From contig OZ018330.1 of NCBI GenBank assembly GCA_963969495.1, forward strand, positions 50,179,706 through 50,243,705: a DNA stretch of 64,000 nucleotides, given 5' to 3'. Below, piece after piece: positions 10,470 through 20,734 of this stretch. Made by a program: the position numbers and the translations under genes. Under the pieces are notes generated by a model. The model saw only the letters and a list, made by a program, of their open reading frames with translations, had not been told where the DNA came from and did no database searches. Numbering within the stretch: position 1 is the first letter of the stretch; each line of letters opens with the position of its first letter. The stretch is from Ceratothoa steindachneri. Taxonomy: Eukaryota > Arthropoda > Malacostraca > Isopoda > Cymothoidae.

Positions 10470-10928
10470 CTCTATGGCTCTGTCTGCTTGTCTCTCTCTC
10501 TCTCTCTGTCTGTTTTTCTGTCTCTCTCTATCTTTCTCTCTAGGACTCTCTCAGCTTTTCTCTCTTTGGCTCTGTTTTCCTGTCTCTGTCTGGCTCTATC
10601 ACTCTGTCTCTTTGTTGATCTGTCTGTCTTTCTTTTGTTTGGTATTTCTCTCTCTTTATCAGCATGTCTCTCTCTGTATATGTCTATTTGTAGTATTTGG
10701 TTCTGTAGGTCTCTTTTCCTCTGCCACTCTCTCTCTCTGTTTTTTTTGTCTCTCTCTGGCTTTGTCTGTCTGTCCCTCTCTGGTTCTATCTGCTTATCTC
10801 TCTCTAGCCCTGTCTGCATGTCTCTCTCCTGCTCTGTCTCTCTGTCTCTGGCTCTGTCTGCCTGTCTCTTTCTCTATCTCTGCCTTTTTTACCCGTCTGT
10901 TTCTGTCTATCTGTCTTTCTCTCTCTCA
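10470..10928 (+). repeat. CT-rich microsatellite, piece 3
   Basis: The longest remaining piece, with TCTCTCTCTG and GGCTCTGTCTGCCTG units. It lies between the CR1-1 tail and the 5' end of CR1-2. The long Ser/Leu-rich ORF on the plus strand and the Arg/Asp/Glu-rich ORF on the minus strand are repeat artefacts. Confidence 0.92.
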
Positions 10929-11831
10929 ACAACCACCTTGCCGTCGGTGAGAGAGCTTGCGCGATCTGCTTGAGTTAAACTAGCTAAGCTGGGGGACTTT
11001 TAGTCCAGCAGGGTCACTCATGCCAGTAAGGTAGCTTTAGTAAGATCTAGAATAAGGGTTGTCAAACTTCTCTACCACTTCTTTGATGCGTCTCCTTGCA
11101 TCCCCCTACTAACCTTTTCGATTCTGTTAGTACTAAGTTTCATCAACTCTCTTCAACTGTCAAAAAAAAAAATCATCTCTATTACACATACGAGTAAGTT
11201 GTTTATTAATAAGGGCCTCACCAGCTACCTTATGCCGCGTGAGAAGAGAGGCTTTGGAACCTCTTTAAATAATGCCTTAGAGCACTCATAGGTTACAAGA
11301 GACTGAGATTGAAGGGATCTCAGGCGTTTGGGGTACGATTAATGGAGAAATGGTAGGTACTCCTTAGAAGCTTTCTTCTAACGTGTAATGGCCTGATCAG
11401 CCCCCTATGACCGCTACTTGGTGAATAAAGGCTCAACTGCTCTTTGGTGAGAGAGCTTTTGTGCCTTAATGGTTGCCAGATCAGCTAAAGATCTCTAGTG
11501 AAGTCGTGGGCACTTAGCTTTACTATTTGCCTTAAGTCTGGCCGTCTTTAGTTGATTAGTAGGGCTTAGTAGGAAGACAGTTACACCTCAAGCACCCCTG
11601 TCGAAAAATCAGAGATCCAGTTCACTGGGGCTCTCGTGCTGCTCAATTGGGAGCTGCGGCACGATTGGGGACGTATAGCCAAGGGAAGACCTTAGGGTTG
11701 GTGTGCTTGGTCAAAGGGTTTCTGTTGGCCGAACGACCGAAAACTTCCTGGAAATAGGCGGATGTGATTAGTGCGAGAGAAAATCACACACAAAAAACTT
11801 TTTTAATGCGTATGGTCCCAGATTTTTTAAG

Positions 11832-12240
11832 ATGGCCAAGAAGAATGGTCCTCCGTTACGCAAGTTAACCTGCAAACTCTGCAAAGTTTATAGATGGAGT
11901 GAAGACTTCGGGGGCAGGAGTTGCAAGGAGCTCACAGACACCGTTAGTGTCTGTGACTTCTTCTGCGAACTAGAAAAGCGCCTGGGCGAGAGCATCGCTC
12001 AACTGAGAGAGGAGAACTACCTCCTCAAAAGGGAGGTTCAACTCTTAAAGACAAAGAGGTGCAGATGCTCAGGCAAATGCGAAGGAGACAAGGCTTCTGA
12101 AGTCCAAGAGCAGGAGACTTCTTCTTCAGAACTGGCTCAACGAGCCAAAAAGAAGAAAAGGAACTACAGAACTACAGAATCTAGGACCAACAAAGACCCT
12201 AAGGTCCGCTCGAGGCTAGTCCGCTACACTAAATCAAAAA
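11832..12240 (+). pseudogene. CR1-2 ORF1 N-terminal half: cysteine cluster and coiled coil
   Basis: Starts at the ATG of MAKKNGPPLRK. CR1-3 has an equivalent start, MTGKKDP, at 47671. Residues about 15-45 carry spaced cysteines (TCKLCK, RSCKE, VCDFFCE) in the position of the PHD-like zinc finger known from CR1 ORF1. Residues about 50-80 form a heptad-like coiled coil (LEKRLGESIAQLREENYLLK), followed by a Cys patch (CRCSGKC) and a Lys/Arg-rich linker. ORF1 is predicted to bind RNA and multimerise. The C-terminal part of the open frame (to 12275) crosses into the inserted minus-strand LINE. The exact left junction is uncertain, somewhere in 12150-12250. Confidence 0.7.
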
Positions 12241-12244
12241 CTAC

Positions 12245-12338
12245 GATACACCCTTATCTACGAGTGTATCTCTAACATGCTATTTTTTTTATTTTTTTTT
12301 AATACTATCTACTGTACACACTTATCTACATGTGTACA
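12245..12338 (-). promoter_or_regulatory. Pair of hairpins sharing one loop core
   Basis: GATACAC/GTGTATC (12245-12270) and TGTACACA/TGTGTACA (12313-12338) are two perfect stems of different sequence. Both enclose a CTTATCTAC loop core and are about 42 bp apart. They fall at the 3' end of the minus-strand LINE, so a role as its terminal RNA structure is possible. Confidence 0.5.
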
Positions 12339-12604
12339 TTATCGTGCAATTTTAACTAATCAAACTAGGGGTCGGGGGAGATAGAAAGTTTTTCTTCTCA
12401 TCTTCCGCAGCCACTCGACTGCTAGTGGTGAAAAGCTAATTTAGGGATAGAGACTACTTATAGGATAGGCGGAAAAGAAATGGGACATCTAAGCTACACA
12501 TGCAGAGAATCGCCGGCATCATTTTTAGTCATCATAATTTCATATCCTTAAACCTCCGCTCCAAACTCTCTCTCTGCAAGGACGTTTAAATTCACAGTGC
12601 TCAA

Positions 12605-13575
12605 CTACGTTATATTTAAACTATTCAAATGCACGTCGAGACGATTTTTGAACATATTAACCGAAGTGCTATCTACTACGTGGGTGGGCAGCCGATTCCA
12701 GTTTTGAGTAACTTTAAATGTAAAATAGTTTTGGGCTATACTAGTGTTAAAACGCTTGTTCACTAATTTTAACCCGTGCTGACGAGTATTTCCCCTATGA
12801 TCCAGTTCGAACAGATTGCGAAAGTCAACGTTTGAGAAACCCTTTAGTATTTTGAATACTTCTATTAGCTGGCCACGTAATCTTCTGCGTTCTAGCGATG
12901 GCAAATCTAAAGCCCTGAGCCTTTCCTCGTATGATCTATTCCTCAGCTCTGGAATTAATTTCGTAGCCCTACGCTGCACTCTTTCTAATTGCGCAATATC
13001 TTTCATTAAATATGGAGCCCAAAATTGAACAGCGTATTCGAGAAGTGGCCGCACAAGGGATTTATATAAAGGTAAAATTACATCCTTAGATTTGAAGATG
13101 AAATTGCGCGCGATATAACCCAAAACGCGATTTGCTTTTTTACACGCATCCGCGCATTGCTTCGAGAATTTAAAATCGTCTGAGACTAATACTCCCAAGT
13201 CTTTTTCTAATTTAACCGCGTCGAGGACTTGGCCTTTCATGGTATAATCTACTCTTAAATTATGGCAACCCAAGTGCATTACCTTGCATTTGCTTAAATT
13301 AAATTCCATTTGCCACTTGTCCGCCCAATTGGCAATCGAGTTTAGGTCCCCCTGCAATTTATCGACATCCGATCTTACATAGGCACGATTACCCAGCTTC
13401 GTGTCGTCCGCAAATTTCGAAATCCGACTAAGTATGCCTTTATCTAAATCGTTAATATAAATTAAAAACAATAAAGGGCCTAAAACAGAGCCCTGAGGTA
13501 CCCTACTACTAACGCTGGCCCAATCTGAACATTCCCCATTTATTACTACCCGCTGCGAGCGATCTTTCAGCCAAG
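12605..13575 (-). pseudogene. LINE reverse transcriptase C-terminal part (CR1/L2-like)
   Basis: Encodes about 320 residues of uninterrupted RT and C-terminal sequence on the minus strand. It begins with SWLKDRSQRVV, then [19 protein letters not shown], the catalytic FADDTKLG, FNLSKCKVMHLG, EKDLGVLVSD, YKSLVRPLLEYAVQFW, LERVQRRATKLIPEL, and a C-terminal region ending LNSLNIT before the stop at 12605. The frame is intact over this whole piece, which makes it the best-preserved RT in the window apart from its 5' truncation. The open frame extends upstream to 13828 only because antisense CR1-2 linker DNA happens to be open, so the first 85 or so residues of that ORF are not LINE protein. Confidence 0.85.
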
Positions 13576-14463
13576 AGGAAGAAGGGAAAGAAGAAAGAAG
13601 AGAAAGTAGAAATAGAAGAAAAGAAATTGGAAACAGAGGAAGAGAGAGTAGAAGCAGAAGAAAAGAAACGAGAAACAGAAGAAGAAAAAACAAAGGAAGA
13701 CAAGAAAAGTAAAAGAAGAAGAAGAAGAAGAGGAAGAAGAAGAAAAATGTAGAGATAAAAGAGGAAAGCGGCAAGTCACTTCCGAAAGGAAAGACTAAGT
13801 AGTCTGCATACAAATGTGCAAGGGTCACCCTTATTGGTGATTATTAAGCACGGGGTCTGCAGACCCGGCTAGGGGCTCGCCTTCGCACTAGTTTGAAGGT
13901 AAGCTGCCTGCCAGGATGGGGTAACCACCACATCAGAGTAGAGGCGGAGAAATCTCAGATTTCTGAGAGCTCAGTCGTTGCTCTGATGGTCAGTGGCAAC
14001 GACCTCTACCTGAGAGGAGGTAGGGTAGGCCCTAAGGATAAAATCCTCCACACGGTCATGGAGCCGTGGACGACTGTGGGCTGAAAACCCGCATGCGTGT
14101 TGTGGTCGGGATGCTCCCGAGACGAGGTCTAACACGGACCGCTCACTCGATGAACGTCTCTTTGAACCAGCGCCTGGCAGATTTGTGTACGGCAAAAGGG
14201 GTCTTTTTTGTGGACCTGTACCGCACCTTTTATGGTAGAAATGATCTCTACCAAAGGGACGGGGTACATCTTTCCTTTAAAGGAAAGGCCTTTCTGTCGA
14301 ACATGATCCAGGATGTCGTAGAGAGGATCCAAAGGAGTATCCGGCTCAGAGTGAGAGTAGACGTACGCCAGTACGCCCGTGGCACTGCTGGAACGACCTC
14401 CTCAGAGGTCGCAGAAAGGAGGGCCTCCTTACCAACAAATAAGCCTGGAAACGGAAGAGCATA
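13576..14463 (+). pseudogene. CR1-2 ORF1 second half: Lys/Glu linker and SGNH esterase
   Basis: Lys/Glu-rich linker coding (13576-13795), then an esterase homologous to those of CR1-1 and CR1-3. The nucleophile block reads GDY where Ser is expected and is followed by a TAA, so the catalytic Ser is lost. Downstream, GNDLYLRGG, the VVVGMLPRRG block, VFFVDLYRTF and RDGVHLSFKG are present, with the Asp-x-x-His dyad intact. A frameshift near 14060 splits the domain. Three inactivating changes show that this copy is dead. Confidence 0.8.
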
Positions 14464-14479
14464 GAGAGTCCTACATTCG

Positions 14480-16117
14480 GGGACTCCCTGAAAGTTCTTC
14501 TGTTTAATGCGAGGTCGAATGAACTTCGTGCCCTCGTAGCGACGGAAGAACCTAAAATGGTAGCCAGCCCACAGATTCCTACTTATGTGAAAAGCTGGAG
14601 GAAATGGACTTCACTCAAGGAGAAATAGAAAAAAAGATCATTGATCTAAAGACGAATAAGTTCCCTGGCCCGGACAGGTTTCTACCTAAAGTGTTGAAAG
14701 AAGTGCACGATGAAGTGTCACGACATTTGAGCACAATCTTGAACATGTCAATCCGGACCAGATGCGTTCCTAGAGACTGGCGTGAAGCAGAGGTAACTCT
14801 TATCCTCAAAAAGGGAAACCCTAGGCAGCCTTCGAACTACCGATCTATTAGCTTAACCTCAATAGGCGGTAAACTCATGGAAAGCATCTTGGTGGACAAA
14901 ATGGCGTCATATTTAGAGTCCAAATTGCGATTGAGGAGTTCCCAGCATGGGTTCCGAAGACACCGGTCATGCCTAACGAATCTTGTGGAATTCTTCCACT
15001 TCGTTTTTAGTGAGCACAACCGGGATAAGGCGGTGGATGTTATCTAGTTAGATTTAAAAAAAACCTTCGGTAAGGTACCATACCGCCGCCTCCTTTACAA
15101 AATGCGTGCGCTGGGCGTAGACGGAAATTTAGCAAGTTGGATAGAGAACTGGCTTAACGGCAGACGGCAAAGGGCAGTGTTAAATGGACAGGCTTCTGAG
15201 TGGGTGCCCGTTACTAACGGTGTTCCTCAAGGTTCTGTCCTGGGATCACTACTATTTATCATCTACGTCAACGACATGGACGGTGACATGGTGGCGAAGA
15301 TTTATAAATTTTTCTAATGATACCAAGCTTGGTATGAACTTCGCAAAGGAAGGAAATACTGCTTGCCTTTAAGATGATCTTCGGAAGATTGGGGAGGTCG
15401 GACACGTGAAAAATGCCATTTAACGTGAATAAATGCAAAGTGATGCATATCGGCCACAGAAACCCCCAATCTCAGTATATCCTTAAGGGAACTGCTATTG
15501 AATCCACCGACACTGAGAAGGACTTGGGTGTAACGATCACTAGTGACCTCAAGTTCTCGAAACAGTGCATTAAGGCAGAGAAAAAGGCCCAAAGGATGCT
15601 AGGCTACATAAAGCGCCGGTTTGGATATAGGAAAAAGGAGATAGTACTGTGTTTGTACAACTCACTTGTCCGACCGCACCTGGAGTATGCCGTACAATTT
15701 TGGAGTTCTTCGTTCCGAAAGGATATTGCGGGATTGGAACGTGTGCAAGCCAGGACAACCAAACTGATTCTCTTTATCAGACACAAAAGTTACTATGATA
15801 GATTAAGGGAATTAGATCTGTTCTCGTGGGAAACCCGGAAACTACGTGTTCAGCTTATCGAAGTGTTTAAAATACTTCGAGGCTTCGATAATGTTGACTA
15901 CACGGATATTTTCCAACTTAGTGAGGGCAGAACGAGAAATCACGGCTACAAACTTGAACTAAAGCGTTACAACCGTGATCTGTGTCGTAAATTTTTCACA
16001 TACGGCATCTGCGGTAGCTGGAACACACTTCCAATGGAAGTTGTCAACAGCAATTCTGTTGATCAGTTCAAGTCAAGACTGGACAAAGTCTTGAAAAGTG
16101 GCCTTTTGAGCACTTAA
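14480..16117 (+). pseudogene. CR1-2 ORF2: RT with the endonuclease deleted
   Basis: The ORF2 start region (LLFNARS at about 14500) joins directly at about 14565 to the region before the RT. Compared with CR1-3, the segment equivalent to about 49090-50188 is missing. The RT from 14604 has NKFPGPDRF, QHGFR and a TAG at 15045-15047 just before the LDL of motif [20 protein letters not shown] follows, then an altered catalytic region near 15310 where the FADD box is degraded to FFSND. A frameshift near 15400 follows, then the C-terminal domain at 15413-16117, ending at the natural TAA. Confidence 0.85.
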
Positions 16118-16158
16118 GTCGTTGTGCAGAACTGTGCCTGCTCAACTGTTAGCCCAAA

Positions 16159-16199
16159 GGTATCCTCTTTGAATGGACTGTAAGGTCTCCTAGGGTACT
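16159..16199 (+). promoter_or_regulatory. CR1-2 3' terminal stem-loop
   Basis: GGTATCCT (16159-16166) pairs with AGGGTACT (16192-16199) using two G-U wobbles, again with a 25-nt loop. Both substitutions keep the pairing. Confidence 0.6.
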
Positions 16200-16221
16200 T
16201 CTTCTCCTTGTAGCTCCTTGT

Positions 16222-16352
16222 AGCTCTGTCTCTATCTGTCTGCCTCTCTCTGGCTCTGTCTATCTGCCTCTTCCTGTATATGTCTGCCTGTCTATCTCTG
16301 GTTCAGTCTATCTGTCTCACTTTGGCTTTGTCTGCCTGTCTGTCTCTCCTCT
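16222..16352 (+). repeat. CT-rich microsatellite, piece 4
   Basis: CTCTGTCTGCCTG-type units directly after the CR1-2 tail; the right-hand end of the array split by the LINEs. Confidence 0.9.
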
Positions 16353-16431
16353 TATGTCAAAAATGTTCAATTGTGACCGCTATCCATAAAAATGTCCGAG
16401 ATTTGGGGACGGTCTCTTTAAAAGCTAAATC

Positions 16432-17105
16432 ATAAAGATAAGTAAGAAATCAAAATAAATAAAAAGGAATAAAAGATAAAAGAAAAAGAATAAAATATGA
16501 ATAAAAATAAAATATAAGTTAAAAAGAATAAAGGTTGAATGAAAAAATAAAAGATAAGAGAAAATTAATAAAATATAAGTGAAAAGAATAAAAGAAGTGA
16601 AAAACTATAGAAAATAGGTGAGAAAAAATAAAATATAAAAGAAAAGAATAAAAAATAAATAAAAAATAAAATATAAGTTAAAAAGAATAAAGGTTAAATG
16701 AAAAAATTAAAGATAGGAGAAAATTAATAAAATATAAGTGAAAAGAATAAAAGAAGTGAAAAAGTATAGAACATAGGTGACAAAGAATAAAAGACAAGAG
16801 AAAAATAAAAATGATGAAAAGAATAAAAGATAAGTGAAAAAGAAAAAGAGATAAGTGAAAAGAATAAAAGATAAGTAAAAAATTATAGAAGATAAGTGAA
16901 AAAGAATATAAGATAAATGAAAAATATAAGATAATTTATAAATAAAATTAAAAAGAACAAGAGATAAGTGAAAAGGAATAAAGGATAAGCGAAAAATAAT
17001 AAAAGATAAGTGAAAAAAGAAAAGAAAAGAAGATATGTGAAAAAGCTTAAAATATAAAATTTAAAAGAATATAAGATAAATGAAAAGAATAAAAGATAAT
17101 AAAAT
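16432..17105 (-). repeat. Polypyrimidine satellite on the opposite strand
   Basis: Units of GATAAGTGAAAAAGAATAAAA are the reverse complement of the family at 3420-4640. Together the two blocks bracket the whole CT-array and CR1 cluster in inverted orientation. Coding potential here is a repeat artefact. Confidence 0.85.
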
Positions 17106-17673
17106 GACAGGAAACGTGACAAATGATCCGGGAATACAGATTCGATAGGCATCCTCTTCAACGTAAACTGTTGTCTCAGAAAGATGTCATCAAATCGTTC
17201 AAGTATAAACTTAAGCAACATTCATAAATACGACTTGAACCCCTTTCCTCTGCCATCCCTTCGGCCGCTAAAGAAAGATCAGATATTCTATCATATACAA
17301 TTCTAAAAATAACAGTATTCTAATAGCTCGGAATCACTCTTTTAATTTTCCTTTTGGTACTGTCTCGTTGAGTAGTCGCGTCTTGGATAAGCGCCAATGG
17401 TTCGTTGCCGTCAACTCACATATGCGTAGATAAAATGAAGGTGAGAATGTTTCTGAAACGCTTAAAGGGAGAGCTGGTGATTAATATCACAAATTAAAGA
17501 CCCCGAAATTTGTGTCTGCCGTGACTACATATTTATTTAGCTGACGATAATCAAGAGATTTCAAGATTTAATGAGGTTCATTTTTTTAAAACTTCACGTA
17601 ACCTCAAATAGCTGAAAACTTGAAAAGATTTTTTCAGAAAATTAACGACCTTTCTATTTTAGTTTTTCATTAA

Positions 17674-17676
<3 letters not shown>
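17106..17676. other. Unassigned region without recognised gene
   Basis: About 570 bp with no recognisable coding, RNA or repeat signal. Confidence 0.4.

Positions 17677-17732
<56 letters not shown>
17677..17732. repeat. (AT)n microsatellite
   Basis: Uninterrupted AT dinucleotides. Confidence 0.98.
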
Positions 17733-17734
<2 letters not shown>

Positions 17735-20457
17735 GGTTAAGAAGGCAATTTTATATCTAACTAGCTCTTCGTCGAAGCCCTCAGAAGGAGCTCTTCTCAC
17801 ATACACGAGGAGATAAGGCATAATCTAGCTTTTCTAAGACACCCAAAATTCTGTCTTTCAATCGGCCTTATCCTTCTTCTTGAAGAGAATGGAAAATTTA
17901 TTTTTCTCCTCTCTAGCTCGGCCTTGTAAAATCGAGAATTATTTGCAATTGCGCAATCATAATTATGCAAGGCCAAGCTTGCACTTCGCAAGCAGGCCTT
18001 CGGTCTGTGTTCTACGGCCTTTACGGCTGTAGCAACGGGGTTTTAGTCTTAAAAAATTTAAAAGGTTTCTAGTACATATCTCCTGATAATTTATTCTTGT
18101 TCTATGTTTTTCCAAATCCATGTTTATTTTCTAGGTATAAAGGCAAGAAAAAAAGTATTGTTATAAGTTTCAGGATTTAAGTTTTCTGGATATTTTGATA
18201 GATACCTACATTTGCAGCTTTGGGTGCTTTTTATTTAATCTGTTGTGTGGTTGTTTGATTAGAATTCATTTTTTTATTCAAAGATTATCATTTTGTTTTT
18301 CAAGTTTAAGCTATCTTCCCAAATGATATATTGATACGCCCCTTTACAAAAGCCAAATGGCTATTGCTTTCAACAAATTTCAGGTGAACATTGCAGAAGA
18401 AGAGTCCAAACTGTTGCAAAAACAAACTATGACCACATTTTTTTATATTTGTTAAAGGAAACATTTACACATAACTAAAGTAAAGATATGATTTGTAATA
18501 ACTATAAATGTTTCTATTAAATTTACTGAGCCTACCTCCTGATAATAATATATTTGGGCTCGGCAATCCTTGAAGTAAGCAGCCCAAATCTGGAATCTTT
18601 ATTTACAAAAAATGTCATAATAAAGAAAATGATGTAACGTTGAACCATGCGATTGTTAGTTACTTTATGGTTCAATTCCATTTGATGAAAAAACAGACAA
18701 ATAACGTCATTGCTTTATTGGGAAGAAATTGTTCACAGGCGAAAAATTGTATGTGTTTAAATCAAATTTGTTTTAACAATGTCAAAACATAATCATTATA
18801 TGGCCACAAACTCCGCCAATAGAAACTAAGAAAAGAAAAATAATTAATTAACATAACTCATCAACGTTTAAATTCTGAATGGTTATCATGAAAGGTTAAC
18901 AAATGAGAACAAAAAAAATGTGTAAATCTCATCAAACCTAAGAATCTAAAGATCCAAACAATGAAAAAATTCACCAGAATAACACCTGTCACATACTTCA
19001 GCTTCCATCATCCGTCAAACAATGAAGTACAGATGCCACTTTATAGTATTTCTTTAATTAATTTGTAATTTACCTAATCAAGCACCTATCCCTCTTTTCG
19101 AGATATTATAATATTCAATGGAAGAAAATAGATAAGTCCTCTTAAATGAAAATAGAAATAATAGATATAAGAATAAAGCTGGAAGTGTTTACAACAACAA
19201 ACATTAATTGACGGCTGCAGTGTAAACAATGAACAACTTTAATCTCCATAACGAAAATCTAACAAGGAAATTCAGCTGCAGATTTATATTTCACTATTTA
19301 CATATTCTCTTCAATTTCTACATTCCCCTCAGATAAAATTCCTCCCAAATTTGTTAAAATACCCTGCGTAATCATTAAATTTTTAATATTTATTATTTAA
19401 ATGAATGTGATTGTCTTTAATCTGTAAATCGGTTTCTTGAGAGGCTTTAATTTTAACATTTCGAAATCCGTAAATTTAAATGCAATATTTCCATAATATA
19501 AACTATATATGGCTATTTCTAAATAAATAGGTATTTCAAGTAATTATATGCAATGCTAATAATATAAATTATTTAATTGACACTATTTGCCTTCATATGG
19601 TATGATTTTAAGACATGCGTTCCTCTTTTAGTATTGTCACTTGCAGTATGATTACACAGGAGTGATTAAAATTCTCCCTACGAAGATTTTTTGTATCATT
19701 CTTACCCTTTTTTCACTATTCCTCGCTTTTTATTATCTCACTCCTTCATTTACTTGCTATTTCTCACCGTTGATAATATTAATTACTCTAATTCCCTTTA
19801 TTTTTTTCATCATAATTAAGTCCGCGTAATTGTAATTTTGTCAGCAAAGTTCAGACATGAACTACCCAGAGAAGCACGCTCTTGCTTTACCAAGAACAAC
19901 TGTTTGGCCATTCCATTACGAAGGCCCCAGATCGTCCCATTCCTACGGGTAAAACAGTATTATATGGTAGGGTTAGCTGTAAGGGTTGGTTAAAGACGGA
20001 TATGTCAAAGTGGCAAACTCTCCTGTCGTTTATTGACCCGGAGGAAGCGGAAATCTCTTCTTAATTGGTTTTCGGAAACCTTCCTCAACGTTCACACTTG
20101 TCACCGGCAGCCACAAATAAATTCCCCTGATTAATTGACACCCTTTCGATTACAGCCATGCCAGATTTAAGATTATGGATCAAACTTTGTTTGTTCCTAT
20201 GGTTCTAGTTTGTCAGAGTGACACTGAAGAGCTTTGTAAATTTGGGGGAATGATGTGCATGGCTGAGGGCCAAGAACCAATTGACGAGGGGTCAATAGCG
20301 ATCCAATATTCCCATGCTAAATTAACACATCTTCCAAAAGGAAAAATCATTTTCATTGATCCATTAACTTGTCTATAAGAGTACGCTTAAGTGGTTATTT
20401 AATGTTTCTGTAATTTACCGGAAAGGATGGTCATGCATCAAAAACCAATAATATATG
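17733..20457. other. AT-rich intergenic region, no recognised gene
   Basis: About 2.7 kb, strongly AT-rich after 18060. A cluster of short hairpins lies at 17977-18031 (GCTTGC/GCAAGC around ACTTC, and TACGGCC/GGCTGTA). The ORF at 20175-20378 follows a plausible AG acceptor at about 20155, but I recognise no domain in it. Nothing else can be supported. Confidence 0.45.
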
Positions 20458-20459
20458 TA

Positions 20460-20580
20460 CAGGGTTACTAAAAAAACGGAACCTAACTTTCGATAGGCTT
20501 CTTATTTTAATTCATCTAAACATATTAAGAAATGATGCCTCTCGAAATTTGGAGCCCGTTTTTTTTTTTAGTTCACCCTG
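20460..20580. mobile_element. MITE with mariner-type termini
   Basis: A 121-bp element starting CAGGGTTACTAAAAAAACGG and ending CCGTTTTTTTTTTTAG-TTCACCCTG, which is the reverse complement of the start apart from a few bases and A-run length. It is flanked on both sides by TA (20458-20459 and 20581-20582), the target duplication of Tc1/mariner elements. It has no coding capacity. Confidence 0.75.
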
Positions 20581-20734
20581 TATTAGTAAGGATCTCATAC
20601 TGTCCCAAGTGATCTGGTAGTATTTAATAGCTTGCTGGAAGTATTTTGCAATGATGTTCACTATGAAATTTGGTGATGAATAAATCAGACACGGTTGAGC
20701 AAACCCATTTAGTTTTTTAGGTTTGTTTGCTAAA

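Larger units (their letters stand above)
6906..10472 (+). mobile_element. CR1-1, 5'-truncated CR1-type LINE
   Basis: About 3.6 kb that begins inside ORF1 just before the esterase domain and runs through a full-length but broken ORF2 to the 3' stem-loop and the doubled CCTTGTTGTTACT tail (10446-10472). CT-rich microsatellite flanks both ends. 5' truncation is normal for target-primed reverse transcription. It is closest to CR1-3 over ORF2. Confidence 0.9.
12245..13575 (-). mobile_element. Minus-strand LINE fragment nested in CR1-2 ORF1
   Basis: A 5'-truncated LINE read right to left. RT C-terminal coding runs from about 13575 down to 12605, followed by about 350 bp of 3' UTR towards 12245. 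It separates the two halves of CR1-2 ORF1, since the Lys/Glu linker resumes at about 13575. The insertion is therefore younger than CR1-2. Two hairpins with the same loop core lie at its 3' end (12245-12338). Confidence 0.75.
10940..16228 (+). mobile_element. CR1-2, near full-length CR1 LINE with nested LINE and endonuclease deletion
   Basis: The 5' UTR (about 10940-11831) is recognisably related to that of CR1-3. Shared landmarks are the AGAGAGCTTG start, GGCTTTGGAACCTCT at 11251 against 47083, and GGGGTACGATTAATGG against GGGGCACGATGAATGG. ORF1 starts at 11832, is interrupted at about 12245-13575 by a minus-strand LINE fragment, and resumes with a Lys/Glu-rich linker and the esterase. ORF2 has lost about 1.1 kb of endonuclease. 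The 3' end has the family stem-loop (16159-16199) and a doubled CCTTGTAGCT tail (16206-16228). CT microsatellite flanks both sides. Confidence 0.85.

Noticed and set aside
10461..10973. 170-codon Ser/Leu-rich ORF and its Arg-rich antisense ORF
   Set aside because: Pure CT microsatellite without codon-level constraint.
20175..20378. Possible host exon after an AG acceptor
   Set aside because: The acceptor-like TTTCGATTACAG is suggestive, but there is no recognisable protein family and no partner exon.
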